Source of the DNA: Planctomycetaceae bacterium
GTDB taxonomy: Bacteria > Planctomycetota > Planctomycetia > Planctomycetales > Planctomycetaceae
Assembly: GCA_002722955.1 (NCBI GenBank)
Contig: PBMZ01000138.1
Span: forward strand, 1-59,633
Length of the DNA: 59,633 nt
Direction of reading: 5' to 3'
The position numbers were made by a program, and so were the translations under genes. This document shows, in pieces, positions 1-8,820 of the stretch. Every line of letters begins with the position of its first letter. Position 1 is the stretch's first letter. The notes below the pieces were generated by a model. The model was not told where the DNA came from and did no database searches. It saw nothing but the letters and a program-made list of their open reading frames with translations.

Positions 1-122
1 ACCAACCAGATGACCGCGGTGACGCCGGTCAGGATTCCCAACATGGCCAAGACAGCGCGCAGCTTGTGCAGGAGCAGGCTCTTGAAGCCATAGTAAAGAG
101 TCCGAAGGACGCGGCTGATCAC
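1..122 (-). CDS. MacB/FtsX-type ABC transporter permease, N-terminal fragment
   Basis: Only the first 40 codons lie in the window; the gene runs off the left edge. The peptide begins VISRVLRTLYYGFKSLLLHK and continues into a hydrophobic stretch (AVLAMLGILTGVTAVIWL). That is the usual start of MacB-family permeases: a short basic amphipathic segment followed by the first transmembrane helix. The proposed start is GTG at 122-120. It overlaps the TGA stop of the upstream adaptor gene in a GTGA arrangement, which points to translational coupling. With the adaptor and the TolC-like gene upstream it would form a tripartite exporter spanning inner membrane, periplasm and outer membrane. The call rests on context plus a short N-terminus, so the exact subfamily is uncertain. 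Confidence 0.6.
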   Translation of the reverse strand, partial: MISRVLRTLYYGFKSLLLHKLRAVLAMLGILTGVTAVIWL

Positions 123-2242
123 TGCGGCGGGCCTCCTGAAGGCCTTCCACCGCCGGGCCGGCCACCTGAGTTGGACTTGCGAAAGTCCTGAAATTCGGCC
201 TCGGTGACCTCGCCATCCTTGTTCGCGTCCAATTTATCGAAGAACGTGCCAAGTCGGCCGCCCTCTTCACGCGAAAGCTTGCCATCGCCGTCGGTATCAA
301 ATTTCTCGACCAGACTTCCTTGCCCCCCGCCTCGTGGGGGCGAGGGCTTGTTGTCATCGCTTGCTTCTGGCTTGGAGTTCTCGGCCGGGGCTTCCTTTGG
401 CTTGGCAGATTCGTTTGGACGACCAGTCGACGGGCGACCGCCACCACCGAAACGTTCTTTGAGTTTCTTCAAGGCAACCTCTGCTTCCTCGAGATCGATG
501 AAGCCGTCGTCATTCGTGTCGTTACCGCCAATATACTGGCGCTTTCTGTCGTCTAACTCGTCGTTGACAGAGATCTTGCCATCGCCGTTGGTGTCTGATC
601 GCTTGATGTACTCTTCGGCCGTTTGTGGCATGCTGTATCCGCCACGTCCGCCGCCGCCTGAGCGACTTTGTCCTGGGTTACTCGAACCGCGTGGACTCTG
701 AGGATTCTGGCCCTGGCTGGAATCGTCGTCGTCCGTGTCCTCAGCGCTGGTCTCATCGTCGGCGCCGTTATCGCCGAACTTATCCTTGGCGGGCAACTCT
801 GTTTCCAACGACACCTTCTTGCGAGCACTCTCGATGACGGCCTTTGGATTTCTGACAACGATATCGCCAACTTTCACACCGTCGACGACCTCGACCAAAA
901 TGTCGTTGGTTTGACCAAGTTTGAGCGAACGTTTTTCGTACCCTTCTGGCGTGTCGAGCCAGCAGAAGTATTCACCTTCCTGCTCGACTACGGATGAAAC
1001 GGGAATTGCTGCGACGTCTTTGCGATGAGCGATACGGATTTCGACATGGGCCGTTTGTCCAGGTCGCAGCTCTCCATTGTTCTCGCCCTTGATGGCGACG
1101 ATGGTGGCGTATTCCTTGATGTTGCCCGAGAACCAACTGGTCGGTTCGGGTTGATTGGCGATCGAGATGACTTCGCCTGTGAACTGGTTTTCTTGAATGA
1201 CGATGCTGGCCTTCATCCGGCGTTTGATCTGATCGACTTTGGATTCGTGCACCGTCACCTTGACCTGCATGTTTTCACGATCGGGCATTCTGATGATGGC
1301 CTGTCTTTCACGAACGACGGCGCCTTCTTCGATTTGAACTTGTTGTTGTCCGCCGAATCGGCTGCGGCTGGCATCGTTGGCATAGACAACCATTCCCGAG
1401 CGTGGGGCCAGGATGATGCAGTTTTCCAATTGCTTCTTGAGTCGCTCAAGCTTGCTTTTCTCAAGTTCCAGTGCTGCTTCGTCGGCTCGCATTTTGGCGG
1501 CTGAGGCATCGCGTTTGGCTTCGAGGTCCTTGAGTGTCTTCTCCTTGGTGAAGTCGACAAGTACCTTCTTCCGCGTTTCGGCAGCATCCAAGTCGAGCTG
1601 GCATCGCTCGACCGCAAACTCATCCGCCTCGCGCTGTAATGATGTAGCGAAACCCTTGCGGACCATCTTCTTGGTGTAGGCGAAAATGTTCTGAGCCGTT
1701 CTGAGGTTTTCCTGAGCAATACGAATCTCGGCGTCCGCCTTCTTTGACTCCTCGACGAACGTGCCCTCTTCATACTCTTTCACGGCGATCTTAGCGGCTT
1801 CGTAGTCCTCATCCGATTGAATCTTCGTAGCGAGTGCCTTCTCGTACTGAATCTTTTGTGAGTTCAACTGGTCTTCGATGTTGGACTTATCCAACTCGAC
1901 CAATTGATCACCTTCCTTCACGACCTTACCATCTTCGACGATGGACAGGATCGTGCTGCCGCCAAGCACTTGGCATTTCAATTCGACATTGCTGGCGCTT
2001 TCGACGTTACCGTCTTCAACGACGGTAACGAGGATGTCGCTTTTCTGAACGGAATAGGTCAGCGTGCCTGAATCACGGCTTTCTTCGTTCATGCCCGAAA
2101 CTTGAGGGGCCAGATACGCTCCGCCAGCAACCATGGCGACGACTAGCAGCAACAACACAAACACGCCGAAGCCCGAATTGCGTTGAATGTTGGGACGGTT
2201 GGGAGTTTGCGGCCGAGCATTTGGTTCGTTGGTGGTGGCCAT
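119..2242 (-). CDS. Efflux periplasmic adaptor (HlyD/MacA type) with C-terminal EF-hands
   Basis: The 707-residue product starts at the ATG at 2242 (MATTNEPNARPQ); an upstream in-frame start would only add a basic non-conserved stretch. Residues about 25-45 form a single membrane anchor (FGVFVLLLLVVAMVAGGAYL). Then come a biotinyl/lipoyl half-motif (VEDGKVVKEGDQLVELDKS), a long alpha-helical hairpin rich in K/E/A, and the beta-barrel domain. The family normally ends near 400-500 residues. Here an acidic and Gly-rich linker follows, and then four canonical calcium loops near residues 550, 575, 649 and 672 (DTNGDGKISVND, DTNDDGFIDLEE, DTDGDGKLSREE, DANKDGEVTEAE). Its stop overlaps the permease start, and the TolC-like gene lies upstream on the same strand. 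It should bridge permease and outer-membrane channel in the periplasm; calcium control is an inference. Confidence 0.88.
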   Translation of the reverse strand: MATTNEPNARPQTPNRPNIQRNSGFGVFVLLLLVVAMVAGGAYLAPQVSGMNEESRDSGTLTYSVQKSDILVTVVEDGNVESASNVELKCQVLGGSTILSIVEDGKVVKEGDQLVELDKSNIEDQLNSQKIQYEKALATKIQSDEDYEAAKIAVKEYEEGTFVEESKKADAEIRIAQENLRTAQNIFAYTKKMVRKGFATSLQREADEFAVERCQLDLDAAETRKKVLVDFTKEKTLKDLEAKRDASAAKMRADEAALELEKSKLERLKKQLENCIILAPRSGMVVYANDASRSRFGGQQQVQIEEGAVVRERQAIIRMPDRENMQVKVTVHESKVDQIKRRMKASIVIQENQFTGEVISIANQPEPTSWFSGNIKEYATIVAIKGENNGELRPGQTAHVEIRIAHRKDVAAIPVSSVVEQEGEYFCWLDTPEGYEKRSLKLGQTNDILVEVVDGVKVGDIVVRNPKAVIESARKKVSLETELPAKDKFGDNGADDETSAEDTDDDDSSQGQNPQSPRGSSNPGQSRSGGGGRGGYSMPQTAEEYIKRSDTNGDGKISVNDELDDRKRQYIGGNDTNDDGFIDLEEAEVALKKLKERFGGGGRPSTGRPNESAKPKEAPAENSKPEASDDNKPSPPRGGGQGSLVEKFDTDGDGKLSREEGGRLGTFFDKLDANKDGEVTEAEFQDFRKSNSGGRPGGGRPSGGPPQ

Positions 2243-2381
2243 AGTCGAGTTCCCATGATCGAGCGGTTGAAATCGAGATCTCAGCAACAAATTGCAAGGG
2301 TTAAGATTCTACCTGAAAACCTTGAGTAAGTGTGACTCGGTTGAGGTAAAAAGCATTGCGAGCCGACGCGGCGATGCTGCT

Positions 2382-5354
2382 TTAGAAGCCCGGCTTTTCG
2401 GAAAATCCGGGCTTCTCTGCGCGCTGTCGATCCTTCTCCCGTTCCGCTTCGATCTGTTCGATTGCTTGCATCAGCCGCATGATGTCTTCTTTCGTTGCCG
2501 GCCGTAGGTCACGCTGTTTTTTCTTAATGGGGATGATGCGGCGATTTCGTTGAGAGACCGCGCGACTTGGCTCGCTCCCTTCGTCTGAGTGTTCGGCGGC
2601 AACAGTCTCGATCGAAGAATCTTCAGACGCGCTGTCATTGGATTCATCGTTAGGTGGCAAGTTGCCTCGAATCCAACTCGCCAGCGAAATGCGGCCACGG
2701 CGAGCAGCGCTAAGCTTTTCTTCGTTAGCCGGAACTGGCTTGGCATTATCAGCTGCTGGCACGGGCGCGGGTGGCTCGACCCCTGGCGCGGCTGGTGGTT
2801 CTTCTTCTAACTGATTGATGACGTCGTCAGGAACTTCTGGCGGTAGCGGCTCGGTTTCGCCAAAGGCTTCGATGATCGCGTTTTCGAGTGGGATGTCATT
2901 CCAGAGGTTCGCTTCGTCGACTTGCATGATGGCCAATTCGCGGTAGAGGCGCATTCGCGTTGCCAAGTGATTCAGCCAGACACTCATCAAGTTATTCTGA
3001 GTGTTCCGCAAATCTGACAACGCAAACAACAAATTCTGAGCCGCCGTTGGTCCAAACGACTGAGGCAGCTGCCCCGGCTGAGCAGGCGGGACGGGCTGAT
3101 TCAATGCTTCTCGTGTCTGGTCGACTCGGCGAATGGCGATGGCGACCGCGCGCCGCTGAATCTCGAGGTTGATTCGTAGTTGTTCCAATGTTCGGAGCAA
3201 CTGACGAACGTTTTGCAGCACCAAGTCTTCGAACTGAATCAACTGACGACGGTCTTGTTGGTACTCGATCAGTTGTTGGCGGAAGTTGTTGCGTTCGATC
3301 AGGCGAGTGAACGGCGGGTCGATTTGCAGCGACGCCGTCAGCGAACCGTTTTCGTCGCGGAATTTCGCCGGATTGTCATTGCCAAGCGTTTGCAAATCAC
3401 CGGCGAAGCGGATCGAGACATCCGATTGCAATGCGTTGGCGTTGAATTGAATCAATCGCCACGTATCGACCAAGGCGGCCCGGTTGTTCATCCAGTCCAA
3501 ACGATGAGCGCGAGCAATCTCCAAAGCCAAGTCTTCGGAGAGATCGATCGGGCTGAGTTCGATCAACTCCAACCGGGCTCGGGCTTGAATCAACGACAGC
3601 TCGGCCACCAAGTTCGCCAAGTCGCTTAACAACTCGACGATCCCATCGCCGGTCGCTTCACGATTTTGATCATTCAGGCCGTCCTTGAGCTTCTTGAGTT
3701 GCTCGGCGGTCAGATCGAACTGTTTCTTAACGTCCGAGAGTGCTTCTCCCATTCGCTTGCGTTCGCTGGCCAGTCGCTTCTTTTCAAGGTCCGATAAGGA
3801 TTCCGATCGCTTCGAGATTTGCTCGTCGAGCTGTTTGAGCTCTTGTGGCACCACGTCGAATTGACCTTCGACCAACTTTCGCAGTTCCTCGATCTTCTTG
3901 AACGCCTCGGCAAATTGCTCGTCCGTGGGCTGTTCGGGCAGCTGCCCAAAGTCGTCGATATAAGCACCGATGGCTTTCTGAACGGCCGCGTTTGCGGGAG
4001 AGATAAATTGAAATTGCTGAATCAATTCGTCGTTTAACTCGATTGGCAAGTTCGGTGGAAACCCCAACGTGGACCGCTTGAACGTATCCAATGCCGATTC
4101 CAGATTGTTTCGTGCCTGCAGCAAATTGGCCTTTTCGGTCTCGATGTTTTGGCGGAACTGATCGACCTGCGCGATATCGATTAGGCCAGCATCGAGGTTC
4201 GCTTCGAGCAACCTCAAGGTGCGAAGCTGGGCGTTCAAGCTTTCCTCGGTGTTTCGAATCTGTTGCAGTTGTTGCAGCAAGCCGATGTAACCACCCACCG
4301 TGCCAGCACCGCCACCGGCAAATCCGGCACCGCTGCCGCCGGCTCCGCCTGTTCCACCACCAAAGAACGATCGGCCAAAGCCCGTCGCATCGCCAACGCC
4401 GCCGAAGCCGCCAGAGCCTTGCCCGGTGAAGCCCGTCAAACCTGTACCGCCAAAGAACCCACCGCGACGCTGCGGGCCACTCACACCAAGATCGCCGATG
4501 GCCACGTTGGTGTAGAAACCTTGGCGGTATCGCTGAAAGGCTCGTAGGTTCGCCAACAAGCCGCGTTCGGTAATGGTGAGTTGCTCGAGCGCGAACGCTC
4601 GGCCACCACGTCTTAGTAGCGGTTGGACAAAACTAAAGTTGATGATCGAGCTGGCGGTATTGTTATCAGCGCCGAAGAACTCCCAGGTCAAGTTGTTGGC
4701 AAAGTTGACCAACAACTCGCCCGCTGTCGCGAATCGGCGTCGGGCAAGAGCGTCGGTGTCATTGCGAATCAAGTTGCTTGGACCACCGCGTTCTTCTCCG
4801 GTTTGTGTATAAGCCGTGCCGTTGCCGCCGAAGAATTGTACATCGAATCGAAATCGCTCAGTGCTGACATCGAGTGCGGAAAGATAGAGCGTCTCAAGAT
4901 TCTCTTGGTACGACGGCGAATTGGTGCGAGCCAGAGCGATGGCGACCGGAAGCGAAAGTTCAACGCTACCATCGTCTCTAAGTGTTGTGAACTGATTCAG
5001 ACTCTCACGCCAATCGGGATTCTCGAGCTGAGCAGCGACGCCATCGTTGAGCCATCCGTCGTAATGCTGTTTGCCGTCGATGTAATTCATGAACTGATGC
5101 GAAGCCGGATCATCTTCTGGCATCGGCGGCCGGTCCGGGTCGTAAATGTCAGCGTAGCGACTTCGCTCATCGACCAAGATGCTGAATTCGTCCAGCGACC
5201 AACGCGGGTCGTCCGACTTTTCCTCGATCAACTCGGCCGCTTCTTGATCCGCCTGCTCGCGGTAGTACTGCCGGTTGCAGCCCAAAGTGAGGCTCATCAG
5301 ACAGAAGCTGATTCCCCAAGCCATCGCGTGGCGCGAGCGTGTGAACTTGGACAT
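2382..5354 (-). CDS. TolC-like outer-membrane efflux lipoprotein
   Basis: The 990-residue product is read from the ATG at 5354, which is preceded by a strong purine-rich ribosome-binding site (a run of G just upstream); an earlier in-frame start has no such site. The N-terminus MSKFTRSRHAMAWGISFC is followed by a lipobox-like LTLGC, so a lipid-anchored outer-membrane protein is likely. Long coiled-coil segments with Gln/Arg/Glu repeats (for example NIETEKANLLQARNNLESAL) and two OEP-like halves match TolC-family outer-membrane factors. These are usually 430-500 residues, so this protein is about twice the usual size. A Gly-rich insert lies at about residues 280-355, and an Ala/Pro/Glu-rich tail follows the second half. 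It lies upstream of the adaptor gene with a gap of about 140 bases and is probably in its operon. Confidence 0.85.
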   Translation of the reverse strand: MSKFTRSRHAMAWGISFCLMSLTLGCNRQYYREQADQEAAELIEEKSDDPRWSLDEFSILVDERSRYADIYDPDRPPMPEDDPASHQFMNYIDGKQHYDGWLNDGVAAQLENPDWRESLNQFTTLRDDGSVELSLPVAIALARTNSPSYQENLETLYLSALDVSTERFRFDVQFFGGNGTAYTQTGEERGGPSNLIRNDTDALARRRFATAGELLVNFANNLTWEFFGADNNTASSIINFSFVQPLLRRGGRAFALEQLTITERGLLANLRAFQRYRQGFYTNVAIGDLGVSGPQRRGGFFGGTGLTGFTGQGSGGFGGVGDATGFGRSFFGGGTGGAGGSGAGFAGGGAGTVGGYIGLLQQLQQIRNTEESLNAQLRTLRLLEANLDAGLIDIAQVDQFRQNIETEKANLLQARNNLESALDTFKRSTLGFPPNLPIELNDELIQQFQFISPANAAVQKAIGAYIDDFGQLPEQPTDEQFAEAFKKIEELRKLVEGQFDVVPQELKQLDEQISKRSESLSDLEKKRLASERKRMGEALSDVKKQFDLTAEQLKKLKDGLNDQNREATGDGIVELLSDLANLVAELSLIQARARLELIELSPIDLSEDLALEIARAHRLDWMNNRAALVDTWRLIQFNANALQSDVSIRFAGDLQTLGNDNPAKFRDENGSLTASLQIDPPFTRLIERNNFRQQLIEYQQDRRQLIQFEDLVLQNVRQLLRTLEQLRINLEIQRRAVAIAIRRVDQTREALNQPVPPAQPGQLPQSFGPTAAQNLLFALSDLRNTQNNLMSVWLNHLATRMRLYRELAIMQVDEANLWNDIPLENAIIEAFGETEPLPPEVPDDVINQLEEEPPAAPGVEPPAPVPAADNAKPVPANEEKLSAARRGRISLASWIRGNLPPNDESNDSASEDSSIETVAAEHSDEGSEPSRAVSQRNRRIIPIKKKQRDLRPATKEDIMRLMQAIEQIEAEREKDRQRAEKPGFSEKPGF

Positions 5355-5403
5355 CCATCCCCCCCTTTGACGACCACAGCGCAACCTTGTGATTCTTTCG
5401 TGG

Positions 5404-5448
5404 TCCCGTGACTCCGTTCGCGGGACGTCCTGCGAGCGGAGTCGCAGG
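5404..5448. repeat. REP-like pair of hairpins (BIME-like)
   Basis: Two adjacent hairpins lie in opposite orientation. The first, 5404-5425, has an 8-bp stem with one G-T pair and loop CTCCGT. The second, 5429-5448, has a 7-bp stem (CCTGCGA/TCGCAGG) and loop GCGGAG. The loops are nearly reverse complements and the flanks are also symmetrical (CGTGGTCCC at one end, GGGCCTGTG-like at the other). A second copy lies at 14216-14283. This is the layout of bacterial interspersed mosaic elements. Confidence 0.6.
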
Positions 5449-5523
5449 CCCACAAAAGCTTCGGTCGCACCCAATCGCACTCTGCATTCGTCTTATGACA
5501 ATGTCTGGTCCCCACACCAGCCC

Positions 5524-5793
5524 TTACCGTGCATATTCGCACAAATCAAAGCCGAGGAACGGCAAGCAACAAGAGGCTCGCGGAGTTTGCGCACAGCGCG
5601 CACCATCGCCCATTCGACTACCTCTGTTGGTCGTCATGTCCGGATGTGAAACTTTAGCGATTCTGCGCGTCGTAGGGTGTGTTCGGATTTTGCGGCATCC
5701 ACCTTGTGTGAATCCCAAACACAGCGCAACCAGGGCCAAAACGATCCGCGCAATGTGGTCAACGGGCCAAATCGGCAATCTCATTGTGTCCAT
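5524..5793 (-). CDS. Possible small lipoprotein, upstream of the efflux operon
   Basis: A reading frame of about 89 codons could start at an ATG at 5793 or 5784 (MDTMRLPIWPVD). It has a hydrophobic segment (ARIVLALVALCLGFTQGGC) that ends in a cysteine, followed by a basic, Cys-containing tail. This resembles a lipoprotein signal with a poor lipobox (QGGC). No ribosome-binding site is evident and I recognise no family. Overlapping open frames exist on the other strand. It sits on the same strand as, and about 170 bases ahead of, the TolC-like gene. Treat it as a candidate only. Confidence 0.22.
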   Translation of the reverse strand: MDTMRLPIWPVDHIARIVLALVALCLGFTQGGCRKIRTHPTTRRIAKVSHPDMTTNRGSRMGDGARCAQTPRASCCLPFLGFDLCEYAR

Positions 5794-6155
5794 TTCGCCG
5801 AATGCAAACGGAATGCCACTGCCAACTCGCCGTCTTTGTGCAATGCTTGTGCACGGTTCATTGCCCAGACGCATGTCTTGGTAATTGTTGGATTTCCGAA
5901 GAAAACACGGAAATTTTCTTCTGCCCGTTCCGAGACTGGATATAGAATAAGGCTATTGAGGTTTTCTCATTCTGGGATTGTTGTCTTTGTAAGACATCCG
6001 GAATTGAGGGCGCTAAGGCGGATCCCTCAAGAGCTGGGGCTGATTTGGAAGCCTTTCTCTCGGCGAGGAAGTCTTCGAAATGAATCGAGGGTCCATTCGC
6101 GCAGCCGACGTTCGCGCTGCGTTGTTTATTGTTCGAGTTCTGCGGAGTTTGCAAA

Positions 6156-8777
6156 ATGCTCTCGCCAAACGTTTCTCGAAGCGTTGTGTGTGCCATTCTT
6201 TCCTGTGGCCTATTGACATCCTTGGCCTCTGCCGAAGAATTCCCGGCAAAGGTGTCCCGACATGAAGCCAAAAACGGCGATAGCTATTTCGCCTTAGAGC
6301 TTCAGTTAGATCAGGGACAGACTGATGAGTCTTCGCGCGATCACGTCGTGATTGTCGATACATCAGCCAGTCAAACGGGAGAGCATCGCATTCAATCGCT
6401 GGCTGTGTTGAAGTCGTTCTTGTCCAGCCTGCCCGACGGCGACCGCGTCAGTCTGATGGCCGTCGATGTCATGACCGAGCCACTTACTGATGGCTTTGTC
6501 ACCGTTGGTAGCAAAGAAGCAGATGCTGCATACACAGAACTCACGAAGCGAGTTCAGTTGGGTGCCACCAACATGCTTTCCGCACTGAAAGCGGCTGCCG
6601 GCCAATTTGATGGCAAGAATCGCGGCTCGTTGTTTTACATCGGCGATGGCATGAGCACGGCGAATCTGTTGGCAAGCGAAGAGCTCGGCCAAACGTTGAG
6701 CGGTCTTCGCAAAAAGCAAGTTGCAATGCACTCGTTCGCCGTTGGTCCTCGCAAAGACCTACGAATGCTTGGCATCTGTGCCCAACACACGGGCGGCTTG
6801 GTTGTCGTTGACGACATCAAAAGCCAAGCATCGCTGATTGGAAAGCAGTTTGCTCGCGGCAGTCACATGGCCGTGTTCTATCCAGAAAACATTGTGGTCG
6901 AGAAGACTGGAAGTCTCTCGCCAACCCAAGCCTTGCCAGTCCGCTCGGATCGAACCACGGTCTACCTGGGCAAAGGCAAGATTTCAGAAACTGCCCTAAT
7001 CTCGCAAGTTGGTAGCTTCAATCAAAAGTCGACTGAATTGACTTGGCGAGTGAAGCAAGTCACCAGCACCAAGGCCAACGCGTTCTTGGCAACGATGTGG
7101 AACAAAGTTCAGGCCGACAAGGGTCTCAGCCCGCTGGCTGGCAACGACATGTTGAACATGGCTCGACACGAGTTCGATGCTAGCATCGACAACATGTTGC
7201 AACTTGGCCAATTGGCGGTGGCTCGACGACAGCACAAAGATGCCGAGCGTATTGGTTTACAAATCCAATCAGTTGATCCTGGAAACGTCGATGCGAAAGC
7301 ACTCTTGAGTGTCGCCAACAAACTGAAGGTTCGCACCGTCAGCCAAGTTCAACCGCCCAACGCTCTGGAAAACAGCGAGACTCCGGCCAACACGGATGAC
7401 GAAGGCCTGATCAATCAAATCGAAGAAATCCGTCGTCTGCGTGGCGAGCAGTTGCGACTGCAAATCTCGCGCGACGTTCAAGAAGCTCGCGAGTTGGCTG
7501 GTGACGACCCAGACGCAGCGCTGACGTTGCTCAAACAAGCTCGCGGTGCCGTGCGTGCCGCGACGGACATCAACCCCGACCTGCGATTGCAATTAGATAA
7601 GCGTCTGCAAGGCGTGTTGATCGAAATCCGAAATCAAAAAGACGTGAACCAAGAAGCATTGCTGCGGCAACAAGAACGCGTTGCGGTTTTGGAAGCCGAG
7701 CGTCGCTTGATCGAGCAAATGCAATTGGAAGACGAAAAACTGGAACAGCTGATCGATCGCGTGCGAGCCCTGATTGATGAAGGCGTTCGCGGTAACGACG
7801 CGGCTTACCAAGAAGCAGAATCTGTTGCTGAAGCGGCTGTGAACTTGCGACCTGGTAATGGTGTTGCCGAATTGGCTCGAGTCACATCCGAAGCCTCCGG
7901 TCAGTTGGCGATGGCCTTCCGTTGGCGTGCTTTGCGTGCCGACCGGTTCTTGGAAACATTGGAACAAGTTGAAATCTCGCACGTTGCCTTTCCGGATGAG
8001 CCTCCGATTCGTTGGCCACCGGCAGAAGTTTGGAAGGCACTCAGCGAACGCCGCAAGAAGTGGGCTTCGGTCGACTTGCACAAAGCCAGTCCGGCTGAGG
8101 AACGAATTCGAGCCGCATTGCGGGACCAAACCGAATTCGAATTCGCCGACAACCCCCTTCGCGACGTCATGACTTACTTGTCCGACTTGCACAACATCAA
8201 CATTCAGTTGATGGACCAAGACTTAAGCGAAGAAGGTATCGATCCGGATGAACCCATCAACCTGCAACTTTCGGGCATTACGCTCCGCAGTGCATTGAAG
8301 CTCATTCTCGAGCCGCTCGGTTTGACGTACGTGATTGAAGACGAAGTCATGAAGATCACGACTGAAATTGTCGCTGAAGAGAAACTGTCCACACGCGTTT
8401 ATCCCGTCGGCGATTTGGTTGTTCCGCTGGCTCCGCCCGGTGGTGGAATCGGTGGTATCGGCGGCGGCGGACAACAAGGTGGCGGCTTCGGTCAGCAAGG
8501 TGGCGGTCAACAAGGCGGCGGCATCGGCGGCGGTGGATTTAGCATCCCACCAATGAAATTGCCGAAGAAGGGCGCGAAAGCGAACAAGCCCGTTGGTCTT
8601 GATGCAGAAGCTCGAGACATTTTGGACAAGGTGCTGGATCGAAAAACATCCAGCATTCAACAACCGGTGCCTTACTTCGCCCAAATCGACGATCCGTTGC
8701 CCAAATCGAAGAAGCCCTTCAAATTTGACAACGAATCGATCAAAGCTCTCAAAAAAAAAACGCTGAGAGTGAAGTAA
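6156..8777 (+). CDS. vWA-domain protein with STN-like C-terminal domain (first part of a frameshifted gene)
   Basis: The 873-residue product is read from the ATG at 6156 (MLSPNVSRSV), which gives a good signal peptide ending near ASA-EEFP. The vWA domain follows, with the metal-site motif DTSAS at residues 68-72 and the segment LGATNMLSALKAA further on. The middle (about residues 400-620) is helical, rich in Q/E/R, with tetratricopeptide-like composition (DPDAALTLLKQARGAVRAAT). Residues about 650-740 resemble the secretin/TonB short N-terminal fold (FADNPLRDVMTYLSDLHNIN, then LSGITLRSALKLILEPLGLT). A Gly/Gln-rich run follows near 780-810. The frame ends at a TAA right after a run of ten A (8751-8760). 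The reading frame at 8759-10243 is probably its true continuation. It is likely exported; the role is unknown. Confidence 0.85.
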   Translation: MLSPNVSRSVVCAILSCGLLTSLASAEEFPAKVSRHEAKNGDSYFALELQLDQGQTDESSRDHVVIVDTSASQTGEHRIQSLAVLKSFLSSLPDGDRVSLMAVDVMTEPLTDGFVTVGSKEADAAYTELTKRVQLGATNMLSALKAAAGQFDGKNRGSLFYIGDGMSTANLLASEELGQTLSGLRKKQVAMHSFAVGPRKDLRMLGICAQHTGGLVVVDDIKSQASLIGKQFARGSHMAVFYPENIVVEKTGSLSPTQALPVRSDRTTVYLGKGKISETALISQVGSFNQKSTELTWRVKQVTSTKANAFLATMWNKVQADKGLSPLAGNDMLNMARHEFDASIDNMLQLGQLAVARRQHKDAERIGLQIQSVDPGNVDAKALLSVANKLKVRTVSQVQPPNALENSETPANTDDEGLINQIEEIRRLRGEQLRLQISRDVQEARELAGDDPDAALTLLKQARGAVRAATDINPDLRLQLDKRLQGVLIEIRNQKDVNQEALLRQQERVAVLEAERRLIEQMQLEDEKLEQLIDRVRALIDEGVRGNDAAYQEAESVAEAAVNLRPGNGVAELARVTSEASGQLAMAFRWRALRADRFLETLEQVEISHVAFPDEPPIRWPPAEVWKALSERRKKWASVDLHKASPAEERIRAALRDQTEFEFADNPLRDVMTYLSDLHNINIQLMDQDLSEEGIDPDEPINLQLSGITLRSALKLILEPLGLTYVIEDEVMKITTEIVAEEKLSTRVYPVGDLVVPLAPPGGGIGGIGGGGQQGGGFGQQGGGQQGGGIGGGGFSIPPMKLPKKGAKANKPVGLDAEARDILDKVLDRKTSSIQQPVPYFAQIDDPLPKSKKPFKFDNESIKALKKKTLRVK
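8751..8761 (+). other. A-run slippage site joining two frames of the vWA gene
   Basis: Ten consecutive A are followed by C. In the upstream frame this reads AAA AAA AAA ACG, so a -1 slip on A AAA AAA leads directly to AAC GCT GAG. That frame is open without a stop from here to 10243. One extra A would have the same effect, so candidates are transcript slippage, ribosomal -1 frameshifting, a natural one-base deletion, or a homopolymer error. A shifted product would be about 1362 residues. Confidence 0.55.
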
Positions 8778-8820
8778 AGCCGAACTCTGCGCAAGATACG
8801 CAGAAAAAGAAAAGTTCTGA

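Larger units (their letters stand above)
5355..6155. other. 800-base gene-poor region between divergent genes
   Basis: This stretch separates the leftward efflux operon from the rightward vWA gene, so promoters for both are expected here. It holds the REP-like pair at 5404-5448, a weak small reading frame at 5524-5793 on the minus strand, and a perfect 8-bp hairpin at 5898-5921 (arms GAAGAAAA/TTTTCTTC, loop CACGGAAA). An AT-rich TATAGAAT box near 5941 could be a -10 element for the rightward gene, without a clear -35. Nothing else is supported. Confidence 0.4.

Noticed and set aside
4300..4450. Pro-rich frame on the plus strand opposite a Gly-rich stretch
   Set aside because: It is the complement of the Gly-rich insert of the TolC-like protein.
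4623..5411. Open frame of 262 codons on the plus strand
   Set aside because: It lies antisense within the TolC-like lipoprotein gene, whose lipobox, coiled coils and ribosome-binding site are convincing; no domain or signal is visible in the antisense product.
8450..8545. GGTGGCGG-type repeats, considered as a CRISPR or tandem repeat
   Set aside because: They encode a Gly/Gln-rich linker in frame and have no constant spacers. No CRISPR array was seen anywhere in the window.
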